From Paraphysomonas bandaiensis (lineage: Eukaryota; Chrysophyceae), in the NCBI GenBank assembly GCA_965644295.1, contig CBFFRP010000064.1, positions 184,144 through 248,143 of the forward strand: DNA of 64,000 bases, read 5' to 3'. The notes beneath the pieces are model-generated. The model was not told the origin of the DNA. It saw only the letters and a program-made list of their open reading frames with translations, and did not search any database. Shown piece after piece: positions 12,847 through 23,988 of this stretch (position 1 is the first letter of the stretch; each line of letters opens with the position of its first letter). The position numbers and the translations under genes are program-made.

Positions 12847-14197
12847 TGCCCTTCATTCCCAATAAATACATATATTGTCAAGTATGCATTCCGCGAAGAG
12901 TTTTCTAACATGGTTAGAAAACATGAGTTGAGTTTGTGTGTGCTATAGCTTGCATTGATATATGAGATACTAATTGTGTCATATCGTGTGAAATATAGTA
13001 GCTTTGCCTCATTCCGAGAGCGTTGCCAAGTGTAGTGGTTGCGTTAATTAAACTAAGCACTACATGCATATTTATTAAAATCTCGGCGCATATTTGTGTG
13101 TGGCGCCAAGCAGTCTCGATCAAGAATCAAGAACTACAATATACTTGCATGGCCCATATAAACTACGAGAAAGCACTGCGCATTCTGCAGGAAAAGGAGG
13201 ACTAAGCCAATGCCTTACTTGGCCTGGACTGGGGCATGTGCGGACATGAAAAGCCCATATTATTTTTGCGAAGTCTATCTTGGGTAGAGGCGGTAGAATG
13301 CGCATTCTCTATGGGGAGCGGAGGTGGCGAAGAATATAAGCGGGTGGGTAAGTGGGTTGCAATATATGTGTGGCTTGGGAAAGTTCTAACGGGCATAGAC
13401 TCTAGTCACACTATCAGAATGGGGAATGTACACACTTTTACAATTACTTAACTTTTGATATTGCTATAAATATATAAAATAAAATATACACTACTACTAC
13501 GAAAGGAGTTTGTCATACATAAAAATATATCAATATACTACTACTTAGTACACGTGATTTAGGTGTGTATAACTTAGCCAACATAAGCCATAATCATAAG
13601 ATAGTAACCATTTCTCGTCTGGATTTGAATATTGGCAAATAGGATCTTGTACTGTCTATTCCTACCAGTTGCATGACATGAAGGCCCTGTGCTGCTGTTC
13701 AGCAGCGACAGCACTGCAAATCCTTATATCCCATGGACATGGAGGGTCCTGTGAACAAAGCTACTTCAGAACATTCTAATGTCCTCTTGTAACAGCATTG
13801 CAAGTCCACATAGCTACCCCAACCGTAACTCTTAGTCGGGTATTGTACGGTTATACTAAATATAAGAAATGACTTGAAATTTCTTCAATGAGGTCGTATA
13901 TACAGTACAAAAGCCCTGATATCTAGGCTAACGAAAACCAAAATAATGGATATTACAGTATACTGTATGGATAAAAACTGGAATTATTGGAATCAATATC
14001 TGTAAATCCGGGAAAATCTTTCCTAATATTCCGAGATTGTGTATATACAGTGGAGCAGAACGTGCATCAGCAGTGAGCAGCAGTGTGTGAGGTTTCTAGA
14101 TGTCCACCTACAGCACTGTGTATATGCATATGTATGTAAGCTGTGGTTTAGATTAATTCATAGTTCAGATATAACATATCGCATACTTACTCTCACA
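12847..14197. other. Spacer between CK2 beta and cyclophilin, one gene fragment
   Basis: Apart from the repeat-protein fragment at 13698-13812 there is no supported gene. Open frames at 13023-13451 lack splice continuity and coding character. A short tatgtatgta run at about 14128 sits just before the cyclophilin start. Confidence 0.45.
13698..13812 (-). pseudogene. Degenerate fragment of the 29-residue ankyrin-like repeat gene family
   Basis: Read on the minus strand, this stretch encodes about one and a third units of the same 29-residue repeat found in the intact gene at 52736-54028, including SQDPPCPW. The consensus is broken by two in-frame stops in the NVLQWLRSQ part. The nucleotide match to the intact copies is strong enough to see by eye (for example ccatgtccatggg). 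It has no start codon and no flanking repeats, so it is a relic of a paralogue or a captured fragment. Confidence 0.75.
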
Positions 14198-14996
14198 ATG
14201 TCTGCCTACAGTTATGATTTAGATGAGTCCCTATGGACAGAACAAGACCAGGCGTCTTGTGATACTTGGAGGTCCACAAAGGTGCGTATGCATAACACAT
14301 ACAGCAGTTGCTTTACCTTGCAATAATCCCTATGAAATATGCGTATATCTCATTGTTATACAACAGGAGGAACAGTGGAAAGATGCTGAGTCATCCATAA
14401 GGAAGAAGCACCCCGATGAAGAGGAGTTTAAGCAGTGGCTCGACAAGCAATGCAATGAAACGAAGATGTCTGCTCTTCGTGTTCGCAGCTGTCCTATGGC
14501 TTTCTTTGATATTACTATTGGTGGTGAGGCGGCAGGACGCATTATCATGAAGCTGAGAGCTGATGTAGTACCGAAAACTGCACAGAACTTTGCTCAGTTG
14601 TGCTCTGGCGAGAAGGGTTTTGGCTATAAGGGTTGCAACTTTCATCGTGTTATCCCCGGATTCATGTGTCAGGGAGGCGACTTCACAAACCGCAACGGGA
14701 CTGGTGGAAAATCTGTGTTTGGAGAAAAGTTTGAGGACGAAAACTTTACGTTGAAGCACACTGGCCCAGGCATTCTGTCTATGGCCAATGCCGGACCTGG
14801 CACTAACGGCTCTCAGTTTTTCCTCTGCACTGCGAAGACCTCCTGGCTGGACGGGAAGCATGTTGTGTTCGGCAAGGTTACTGAAGGTATGGATGTAGTT
14901 CAGGCAATTGAGGCTGTTGGCTCTCAGGGTGGACAAACCAGCAAGGAAGTTCTAATTGCCGACTGTGGTATTCTTGGGAAAGATAGTTTCTGGTAG
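14198..14996 (+). CDS. Cyclophilin-type peptidyl-prolyl isomerase with N-terminal extension
   Basis: Exon 1 (14198-14281) and exon 2 (14367-14996) join in phase 0 to 237 residues. The C-terminal 165 residues are a complete cyclophilin domain with the catalytic and cyclosporin-site residues in place: [20 protein letters not shown] and [11 protein letters not shown]. It catalyses cis-trans isomerisation of Xaa-Pro bonds during protein folding. The first 72 residues are unusual: acidic, Trp-containing and helical ([12 protein letters not shown]), with no signal or transit peptide, so the protein is probably cytosolic or nuclear. The 85-nt intron lies inside the extension. The extension may be a partner-binding helix; that is inference. 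The ATG at 14198 is preceded by a clean spacer. Confidence 0.92.
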
Positions 14997-15650
14997 ATGA
15001 ATTGTGAACGCAGCTAATGAATAGGTTTCTCTGAAGCAACTTCGAATGCTGTATGAATTTCAACTTAATTTACTCTCCACTCATCTGATTTCCTGTGTTT
15101 TTGAAATAATTCTTTTGCTGACAAAGTGAGATTAGAAGAACGAAGGAACGTTGTTTTTCTCGCGTGTTACATTGATCATGCCAGCTACTTACTACTAACG
15201 GCAATCATCAGTTTGTACATATCATGGAGGAGAAACTTTGTATACCATAAACTGATGGAGTATGACTATATAAGTCAAATAGGAATGGCGAAACTGCAGC
15301 AGTACTGCAATGAGGGCTTAAAACAAGTTCTTTGGGCACATATTACCAATTTTCAAGAATGATATACTAAACTAAACGAGGGTAACAAAGTTTGGTATCG
15401 ATATATAAGAAAATTACTACATTTTTCACACTAATATATGTATTTCTTCATTACTAGTAGTATACTGAACAGACTTTTTCACTCATCACTTACAGGCTAT
15501 GTATAAAGGTAATCATAAATTTCTTTGGGACGGAAACACTTAATAAAACCACAAACTCGACCCACACCTCTAAATTCCTTAATCACTCTATTTAGAGATG
15601 ACAAGATATACTGTAAATAGCCGCCTTGGGTCGGTAATACCTTTTACAGA
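14997..15650. other. Convergent 3'-3' spacer, no gene seen
   Basis: The spacer holds the 3' ends of the cyclophilin gene and the small minus-strand gene. A 78-codon open frame at 15126-15362 has no motif or splice support and is probably chance. Confidence 0.5.
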
Positions 15651-16116
15651 TTATTTCGTAGCTTTAAACTTCTTATCACATACACTTCGACAATGAAATA
15701 TCACTGCTTTTTCCATGTTGCTCGACGGAGTTGGTTCCACCAGGCCAACACCTCTTGCTTCCAGTAGTTTATGCTTTTCTGTTTTTTTAGTCATGACAAG
15801 AGGCGGTAGTGTTACATCCGCATGGCTTCCATCTTTATACAAGAGCATATACACTATTCACAGAATAAAACATTAAGTCAATAACTTCATCACCTTGAAT
15901 TCTGTATTTCTGGGTTAGATACTGAAGAGATTCCTGTGATAGAGGCGTTAGAAGCGAGTGCATCTATCACACATCACTAACTCTGAAGTATACATTAGGA
16001 TCGTTATATATCTGAGACTGCAGTGAATCTAATGCCATCTTATGATCAGTTGAAAGAGTCTTTGAGCGCTCTGTTTGTGATGAATGAAGCATCGATTGTA
16101 TAGAAGTTAACTGCAT
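15651..16116 (-). CDS. Small three-exon gene, about 125 residues, unknown function
   Basis: Exons 16116-15982, 15933-15894 and 15853-15651 join in frame (phases 0 and 1) across introns of 48 and 40 nt. The 40-nt middle exon is one of the shortest here. The N-terminal half is helical and Gln/Ser-rich. The C-terminal half has an alternating beta-like pattern (VYMLLYKDG...) and ends KKFKATK. No signal peptide, membrane span or metal site is visible. The size and the VYM.LYKDG start suggested SRP14, but its other conserved features are absent. It is convergent with cyclophilin and divergent from ATG10. The exact frame agreement over two introns argues for a real gene. Confidence 0.6.
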
Positions 16117-16328
16117 ACATATCAGTGTCATACTGCACAGCTATAGTCTGACTATTACATCACTATATGACCAATCGTTGAACTGCTTCTGATTCTGTGT
16201 TGACATGCCTGTGTGTCTACTGCTTCCTGATAGAGGATAGTCCAGTTATCAGTCTATTACATGAGGCAATAGATAATGCACTCTATCGTCATATGAATCA
16301 GTGATGCATATACGTCTACTGGTAGTGT

Positions 16329-16575
16329 ATAGTGCTCAGTCTAAGGGCCGTATACACACACTCCACTGGTAGTGTGAAGCACAAGACCTTGAGGGGACAC
16401 TTGATTGTGGACTTCGTGTTCTATTAGTGCTCAGTCTAAGGGCCGTATACACACACTCCACTGGTAGTAGTGGTAATGTATAAGATGTCATTGGACTGAA
16501 TACAAGACCTTGAGGGGACACTTGACCGTGGACTTCATATCACATCATCAGTGTTCAGTCCAAGGGCCATATGCA
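16329..16575. repeat. Short tandem repeat, about 105-120 nt unit, two to three copies
   Basis: The string tcagtctaagggccgtata followed by cacacactccactggtag occurs at about 16337 and 16432, with a degraded third copy at about 16555 (tcagtccaagggccatatg). A second shared block (acaagaccttgaggggaca) occurs at about 16381 and 16502. The array lies in the divergent spacer between the gene at 15651-16116 and ATG10. Confidence 0.75.
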
Positions 16576-16675
16576 ATAACATGGCTGGAGGACACTGCAG
16601 GGCAGGCTCCCGTATCGGCATTCAGCACCTTATTATTCGGAAACATATTGAAGCAAAACCCTTCTACATTATATA

Positions 16676-16753
16676 CATACAACTACAGCTGGAATACAGA
16701 TAATTGTTGTCTCAATATTAGAGGCATCTTTGAACAAAAATACACAAACGCCA
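16676..16753. repeat. Dispersed repeat B, copy 1
   Basis: About 75 nt (core gaatacagataattgttgtc, then tcaatattagaggc) match 42709-42784 with only a few mismatches and the same orientation. Both copies lie in a divergent 5'-5' spacer. This is probably part of a small mobile element or a conserved upstream sequence. Confidence 0.7.
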
Positions 16754-16960
16754 TTTATGGAATACAGTGGAATACCAGGCGTATTCATAGAGTATTCCTG
16801 GATATACGTGCAGCAGTACCGTCTATGGTTCGGTACATATGGGCATAAGGAGCCACGAGGCAGACATTAAGGAACGCTCCAGCTGTCGATCCATCTATCT
16901 TATCACCATATTCCTTGCATTCTAATCATATCCATGCATGCAACATAGCTTTTCTCCTCT

Positions 16961-17759
16961 ATGACATCCTCCTTTCAGTCAGCTCGTTTGCAATTCAACC
17001 GTCTGTGTGTGCAGTGGCTAGAGGTGCACTCATATCACCATACTAATCTAACATACACTAATAATACATCTATAGCTCAATGATATCTATCACTTGAATC
17101 ATAGTGAAGTGTTTGGTGATTGGAATTGGCGACTGTGTGATGATGGATTGGTCAGTAGTTATGTATGCATGCATATACCGCTCCTGTATGTGTTAATACC
17201 GTGACAGGGACCTGATGATATTTCCTATTATTTGGTCATGGAAGTTGATTCCATTAATATTTCTGCTGCTGGAGGAGATGCAATGAGAGCTGGTGGCGAG
17301 AAATCTGAATTCACAGATATGTCGTGTGCAATGGACGATGTGTGTTCCTATGTATCCACTCCAACAGCTTCGGATTCACAAATTTGCCCTACCAAGGGGA
17401 GCATTCATATAATTCTTCATCCAACGTATCTGGTCCCATGTTTTTATGTCTCCTTACGTAAGCTAGATGGAACAGATATGCACGTATCAGACTGGTGGTC
17501 ACTGGCTGATGCTGGGCTAATTCCAGACGAACACCCTATTCTTGGCACCCCCTTTGCAACACTCCATCCTTGTGGTACTTTGGAACGTTTAGACTGCATG
17601 AAATCTGTTTCAGATACAAGCCATGACAACCAACAGTGTGACCCTTTGTATATGTTAAAATGGTTTGCATTTGCTGGAAAAGAAGTTGGCTTACCTCTAT
17701 CGCCAGATTTTTATACAGCAGCTGAAAAGAGATTGATGCTGCTGAGTGACACGATATAG
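16961..17759 (+). CDS. ATG10: Autophagy E2-like enzyme ATG10
   Basis: Exons 16961-17023, 17076-17150 and 17208-17759 all join in phase 0, giving 229 residues. The family pattern is clear: a WNW segment and a DDISYYLVMEV strand near the N-terminus, then HIILHPTYLVPCFYV, then EHPILGTPF followed by LHPCGT. The cysteine of LHPCGT (about residue 168) is the active site that carries ATG12 as a thioester before its transfer to ATG5. Length is slightly above that of typical ATG10, because of a Ser/Gly-rich insert of about 40 residues between the third and fourth strands. ATG3 shares the HPC motif but is much longer and differs elsewhere. It shows that the organism keeps the ATG12-ATG5 conjugation branch. 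Confidence 0.9.
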
Positions 17760-18390
17760 CATGTGATATAAATAGAATTGAACAAGAATGTAAAATTATA
17801 GAGGTAGATATTTGAAGTGTAGATATTAGATTGAAGTGTATAGTGTATTTCGTGTTGAGTCAGCCATATTTATTTATTCATTATGTTATGAAGTTTTAAC
17901 TAACTTTATAGTTTTGCAATCTATATACATGTTGAAACAGCAATGTACGTAATCTCTCTTAAAGCTATTGTAATGTTCATATATTACTTCTCCGTTGAGA
18001 TTATGCTCGAGTACTGAAACGGCCGTATGTGTATAGTGTATACTGTGTACAATTCAATGATAGTAAGAATTTATAATCTCTTGTAATAGTTGTAAAACAT
18101 GCGTAGTAGTGAAGAATGAGCTATATGAATGTTTATCGTTCTCCGGGGATTGCGTTTACGATAGAAACAAGACAGTCATTGTAAGTTAAGTTCTCTTTTC
18201 ACTTCCAACAGTGCATGATACACGATAAAATATACAATATTTCTGTGACTGTTAAAATCTACTACTACTACACACTACACACACACTATATATTTGTAAA
18301 CTACCTATTCACATACTACATACTACATTTACATACTACATGTAATAAAATCACCAGAGCTTAGAGAGGGAACTTACATGTAGTAAAGAT
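17760..18390. other. Convergent 3'-3' spacer, AT-rich, no gene seen
   Basis: The spacer holds the 3' ends of ATG10 and the minus-strand membrane protein. It has simple TA/ACTAC runs at about 18250-18345. No open frame is protein-like. Confidence 0.5.
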
Positions 18391-20248
18391 TCATTGTGAG
18401 TACTTGTGGGATTGAAGAAGCGTAGACCTATCTGTGTTTCGGTTAGCTCTCATTCTGTATATCAAGAAGAAACCTATTGCTGACACGCATGCAACGCCGG
18501 AAGTTATAGCTACAATGACGAATTTCACTCCTGTGAAATAACTACTATTGCTCTCATTCGTATCGTCGTCATGAAAGTTCACAGTTGACAATGTAGAATA
18601 TATTAAATTGGTGACAGCTAATGTCCCGTTGAGAGGTACACCAGCACTTGTTACTGTATCGGGGTCGATGTAAAACCCGTCTTCACGAAATGAGACATTA
18701 AGGGTTTGGACGAGCGAGTCGTCAGTAAAGGCAGGTGGGATAAGTCCAGCATCTGTAAATACATCAACGCAGAGTTCAGTGGATCCATCTGATGCATATG
18801 CATACACATGTGGAACTCCTAAATATCAGAGGAATTAGAAATTACGTATAACATTGCATGCATCAGTTGAACGACAATTCAGTTTAAAATAGTATAGAAT
18901 CACGTATGCACATACGTATATAACAGAACAACGCACACCAAGTATAGATACAAACTCACCTGTTGATACCGACTGGCCACCGACTGTGGAACATTGCGAT
19001 ATTGAAGCATTCGAGGCCACTATAATTTCTGAAGTACTCAGTTCATTCCCTTCCGGAAGCACCAAAACGTACGCAATGCACCCCAAGTCTGTAAATATAT
19101 CTGTTTCATAAGAAGAAGGGTATCCTGGATGCGGGCTGAACACAAATCGCATGTCCGTAGGTGAGGCTGAGATAATGTTCACAGCCGAACAGAATATCTC
19201 CAATGACTCATTGTATCCCACTCCGTACCCGCCTGCATAAACCACACCCACTACACCAGTGTTATTTGGTCCATACAACGCCTGGATATATAGTATTAAC
19301 CAAATAGCTTCGTGGCATTATTAAGCATACCACATGTAGAAACGATATTTACATTCACAACAATACCATGCTATAATATTACTACCTCTCTTGTTTTCAT
19401 CTTTTGGGTAAAATCGTCGTCTTCTGCAGACCAACTCTCAAGAGACGGATTGCCTATACAAATATAATTACAACACAACATTTCAACTTCATAAAGTTTA
19501 CTTTTCATAACTCTCATCGATACCGCTGAGATAGAGATACGCACCTGTAAGGGTAGCATTACAGTGACCTGAGAGAGAGGGGTTCATTGACTGCTCCTGC
19601 TGCTCCGCAGTAGTCATGATGATCTGCACTGGCTGCAGCAAATATCATTGTTACAAATATAAGCATTGTAGCAAATATTACCTCTGGCTTGGGTTGGACA
19701 AAATACATGCCTGCAGTTGTATCAATGCTCTCATTTGTCCACAGGGCAAAACTATCGTAGAACGAAAGTGGGAAACTATGTAAAACAGGGCCATTTTCCA
19801 TAGCCTATGAAATGTAATGTCAAGAACGAAGCAATAATTAATAATAAGCATATTGAAGTTCTCATACCGCACATATTTGAGCCTCCATTGCATAGGCCAT
19901 TCCACATACAGTAGTGTTCGCATGAATAGAATTGACCAGTGCTGTTATATCGTCAGTAGATAGCAGCTGCCCTCTTCCACTCGAGCCATCCAACACAGTT
20001 ACATTGATACCTATATCTTGTAGAGTAATAGCATTAGAGTAGTTTAAGTAGATAGAAGTTGAAGGTTCGCCTAAACAAAGTATGGTAGTTGTATATATTG
20101 CATCGTTCATGATGTGATCAACTACAGTCTGCAAGCCTATTGACTCTCCTGCATCATGAAGCACGAATAACACATCTGATTGGAGGAGAGGGCTATAGGC
20201 GTATAGCATATGAGTGTATGCAAGGACCAGCAAGGCTGGAATTTGCAT
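18391..20248 (-). CDS. Type I membrane protein with GT-B-like ectodomain, six exons
   Basis: Exons 20248-19868, 19804-19682, 19632-19545, 19453-19386, 19281-18960 and 18818-18391 join in frame to 469 residues. There is a signal peptide (MQIPALLVLAYTHMLYA), an ectodomain of about 400 residues with many N-glycosylation sequons, one membrane span (FVIVAITSGVACVSAIGFFLIY) and a short basic tail. In the ectodomain, SDVLFVLHDAGE near the N-terminus looks like a first Rossmann strand. FSPHPGYPSSYE and, 50 residues on, SQCSTVGGQSVSTGVPHVY resemble the paired His-Pro and Ser-Thr..Gly-x-Pro loops of GT-B-fold transferases and epimerases. The GT-B call is inference from these loops; no catalytic residues can be assigned. 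It is divergent from a signal-peptide methyltransferase across a minisatellite. Confidence 0.8.
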
Positions 20249-20309
20249 TATGTCACTGTAATGCGGAATATGTGGGATGATATTTAGATGTTGATATGAT
20301 ATGAACTGC

Positions 20310-20800
20310 TGTGTACGAGATCTCAATGACTGGATGTACACCAGTACATCATCTCTATGAATGTGGATGTACACAAGTACAGTACCTGTGTATAGCATTA
20401 TGTAATGGCTGGATGTACACCAGTACATCTCTATGAATGTGGATGTACACAAGTACAGTACCTGTGTATAGCATTACGTGAGATCTCAATGGCTGGATGT
20501 ACACCAGTACATCATCTCTATGAATGTGGATGTACACAAGTACAGTACCTGTGTATAGCATTACGTGAGATCTCAATGGCTGGATGTACACCAGTACATC
20601 TCTATGAATGTGGATGTACACAAGTACAGTACCTGTGTATAGCAGTACGTGAGATCTCAATGACTGGATGTACACCAGTACATCTCTATGAATGTGGATG
20701 TACACAAGTACAGTACCTGTGTATAGCAGTACGTGAGATCTCAATGACTGGATGTACACCAGTACATCTCTATGAATGTGGATATGCACAAGTACAGCTG
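20310..20800. repeat. Minisatellite, about 84-nt unit, six copies
   Basis: Units begin (ggatgtacaccagtacatc) at about 20332, 20411, 20495, 20582, 20666 and 20750. Each unit holds two near-palindromes, tgtacaccagtaca and tgtacacaagtaca, plus gatctcaatg.ctgg. It fills most of the 5'-5' spacer between the GT-B-like gene and the methyltransferase, so it may affect both promoters. Long open frames across it on both strands are artefacts of the period. Confidence 0.9.
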
Positions 20801-21023
20801 TAACATATAGCTTGAGCGAAGCTCTGCCGTATCCAATCAGAATGTCTTGATTGGCCAATAAGTGCAGTACAAAGGTGTATGTATGCTACATACTCTGTAC
20901 ATGTAGAGCATTGCAACTGCTAGCATGGACATACATGCATATATATATATGAATGCATCAATACCAATACATTAAACAGTAACAATATTCAAGAGAAATA
21001 TATTCCAACATGTATTCACTATA

Positions 21024-22335
21024 ATGTTGCAACTTCTTTTCCATATTGTTACTTTTTTATCAGCTGAAGCTGTTGTTAATGAGCTCTATAGCTTAGAAAT
21101 TTTGAGTGGAAAGGGAAACCAAATACTGAAAATATTACAAGGAGAAACTGTTGCAGACTCAGCCTGTAATTACGCACTTTCTCATGGGTTCGATACTGAT
21201 GCAGTGGTGCAACAAGTGGTGCCTAAAGTGTGTCAAGAAATTGGTTATCACAATCCAGAATGTGATAGAACGGAACCTCATGAGCTACTGGGAATGCACA
21301 ATGTAACACAGATGTGGGTTGATGATGGATTATACAATGAGATACTAAATCGGGGACTAAACGAGTTGCATATGTATGTACGTAGTAGTTATACACCCGA
21401 GATATTCGCAGATTTATTTTGTGCGCGTTTCATCTGCACTCCTCGTATTCGAATCAAAATTGTGACATTGGCACAAGAAGATCTAGTTCCAGCATCTAGC
21501 TCCAGCCTGCGATCGAAATTTGAGCGCGTATATAACTATGAGGTATGGGGATCATCTGAGGTATCTATGGGTGGGGGTTCTGGTATGGGATCTAGCGTGG
21601 AAGGTACGGAAAATACTAGGAAGTTTCTAGTGGAGGTTCTGCGTCGATATGATATTAAGAGTATATTAGATGCAGGATGTGGGGCACTAAGTTGGATGCC
21701 TCACGTACTTCTCTCTACACACCTGTGTTCTGATGACAGCTCATGTCCCGTGCGCATTCGGTATACAGGAGTAGATATTGCTCAAAATGCTGTCAATCGT
21801 GCAACTCGTATGGCTAATACATATAACCATAAAAATCAATGGCAGTTTTACCGCATGGATATTACCACTGATTCTCTCTCTTCATTGCCCATCTTCACAA
21901 ACAGCGACCTCTCTCTCGATGCGGCTAGCACCTTCGAGGCATCTGGTCATACTCAACCTGTGCAATTGATAGTCGTTCGAGATGTCTTTTTTCACCTTCC
22001 ATTTGAGCGTATTAAGTGTGCTCTGAATCAGTTTAGCAGGCTTGCTATAGCCCAAAGAAATAAACTCAACTATAGTGGGCCAGTCTATCTTTTAGCCACT
22101 AGCAACACTGATGCAGGGGGATACAGTGAGAACAACACTATGCTCCTCCCCATGGGAAGCTACAGGTTCGTGCAAAATATCCGATCGAGATCATTCTTAT
22201 TTTTACTCTACAGGGCCACTAATCTTCGTGAGAATCCAATCAACCTGCCTGACCCAATAGAAGGTGAATTTGTAAGCTTGTGTATTTTTTCATCTTACAG
22301 GTTTGCCATTTCAGTATTCAATGACAAGGAAATGA
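21024..22335 (+). CDS. Secretory-pathway SAM-dependent methyltransferase, three exons
   Basis: Exons 21024-22165, 22214-22263 and 22301-22335 join in frame (phases 2 and 1) to 408 residues. An N-terminal hydrophobic segment (MLQLLFHIVTFLSAEA) is a likely signal peptide. The first 180 residues are a helical region with several cysteines and no family I recognise. A class I methyltransferase domain follows: motif I ILDAGCGALSWMP, motif II YTGVDIAQNAV, a FYRMDIT acidic loop and motif IV LIVVRDVFFHLP. The C-terminal ATNLRENPINLP stretch is typical of small-sugar or glycan methyltransferase-like proteins. The mini-exon pair at the 3' end reaches a stop at 22335; without splicing the frame would run on to 22409. 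Substrate unknown; a glycan or lipid in the ER/Golgi is inference. Confidence 0.82.
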
Positions 22336-23328
22336 AGATCATGGGATTGTGGAATCTTCCGTTACCGCTGTATATATTTCCGAATGGAAGTGAATTGATG
22401 TGCTACTGATACTTTGTTAGGGTTAGTTACATAATTAAGTTAGTCATGTAAATTACATGTGTTCGATATGGTGGCAATTGCAACCATCAATGTACAGCTA
22501 TTGTGAAACCGTAATTGTTGCACTATATAACAAAAGTGATACTTTTAAATTGAACTAAGCTTAACAAAAGTTTTCAAGTGTATATAATAATATGCTGATA
22601 TACACAAGGCATACTTAAGTTTATTACGCATAATTGTCCTGTATTCTTATAAATCACGACACACAATCACGACATCTAATTAAACATTTGTTGATGAAGG
22701 TACTCTTGTTATGCTTGCTCATTAAAATTCTGTAATTGATGATAACTGATAAATATTTTCTTATAGTTCCATACAGCACATTTCGATGTCCTCTTGTTGT
22801 GTGTGCACCGGTAACTATGGAATTAATTAATAGTAAACATTTGAAGTGAGAGAATATTCTGAAAGCAGAATAAAGTACTCGTGTATATCTCAACTCAAGC
22901 AGTTATTAACGTGAAATTGTTATTAACACTTCAATTCAGGCACATATACACAATACACATGTGCCAGCCTGTGGTGAGCACAGTAGTAACTACTTCATGC
23001 AATATTGTATAATAGGCAATAGTAGAGCACGTCAGAGTTGGGTCAATGCAATTAACGGAACCTCAAGTGAGATAAAGTAATAAGCATTGTAATAGTAGCT
23101 TATTGTGATCGTATCGTACGACTGTAACATATCTATGTGAGTTACCATACTCGCATAACAAGGATGAGGGCTCCGAACAAACACGATCTACTGCACATAT
23201 TTCTTTTCATACAAGTTCAAGCGCCACTACGACAAACTCAGAACGATGGTAGGGTTATGCGTGCTCTCTTGATTCACGTGTGAAACATGATGCATGATTG
23301 GAATGATGTACACTGCTGTATACGAGAC
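22336..23328. other. Tandem-gene spacer, no gene seen
   Basis: The spacer is AT-rich, with no protein-like open frame, between two plus-strand methyltransferase genes. It leads directly into the long ATGT microsatellite. Confidence 0.5.
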
Positions 23329-23903
23329 GTATGTATGTATGTATGTATGTATGTATGTATGTATGTATGTATGTATGTATGTATGTATGTATGTATGTAT
23401 GTATGTATGTATGTATGTATGTATGTATGTATGTATGTATGTATGTATGTATGTATGTATGTATGTATGTATGTATGTATGTATGTATGTATGTATGTAT
23501 GTATGTATGTATGTATGTATGTATGTATGTATGTATGTATGTATGTATGTATGTATGTATGTATGTATGTATGTATGTATGTATGTATGTATGTATGTAT
23601 GTATGTACATGTATGTATGTATGTATGTATGTATGTATGTATGTATGTATGTATGTATGTATGTATGTATGTATGTATGTATGTATGTATGTATGTATGT
23701 ATGTATGTATGTATGTATGTATGTATGTATGTATGTATGTATGTATGTATGTATGTATGTATGTATGTATGTATGCATGTATGTATGTATGTATGTATGT
23801 ATGTATGTATGTATGTATGTATGTATGTATGTATGTATGTATGTATGTATGTATGTATGTATGTATGTATGTATGTATGTATGTATGTATGTATGTATGT
23901 ACA
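23329..23903. repeat. Very long (ATGT)n microsatellite, about 575 nt
   Basis: This is an almost pure tetranucleotide run, broken only near 23606 (tacatg) and 23775 (gcatg). It ends about 85 nt upstream of the methyltransferase start at 23989. The open frames of about 200 codons across it (Met-Tyr-Val-Cys or Tyr-Ile-His-Thr repeats) are artefacts. Confidence 0.97.
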
Positions 23904-23988
23904 AAGGGTTGAATGATATTGTGAGTATATCATAATTACACCACTGGAGCATAGTCCAGATTAGCTGCGTCTACCCACCTCACCTGTA

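Noticed and set aside
15651-16116. SRP14 as identity for the small three-exon gene
   Set aside because: Only size and a short VY..L.YKDG resemblance; the rest of the SRP14 signature is missing.
16510-16848. 112-codon plus frame
   Set aside because: It crosses the local tandem repeat and dispersed repeat B and has no coding signature.
20355-20858. 167-codon minus and 132-codon plus frames over the minisatellite
   Set aside because: The unit length of about 84 nt is a multiple of three, which keeps frames open in parallel. No start context or motif.
23227-23952. Open frames of about 200 codons on both strands (Met-Tyr-Val-Cys or Tyr-Ile-His-Thr repeats)
   Set aside because: They follow from the (ATGT)n microsatellite, whose 4-nt period contains no stop in any frame. 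Not genes.
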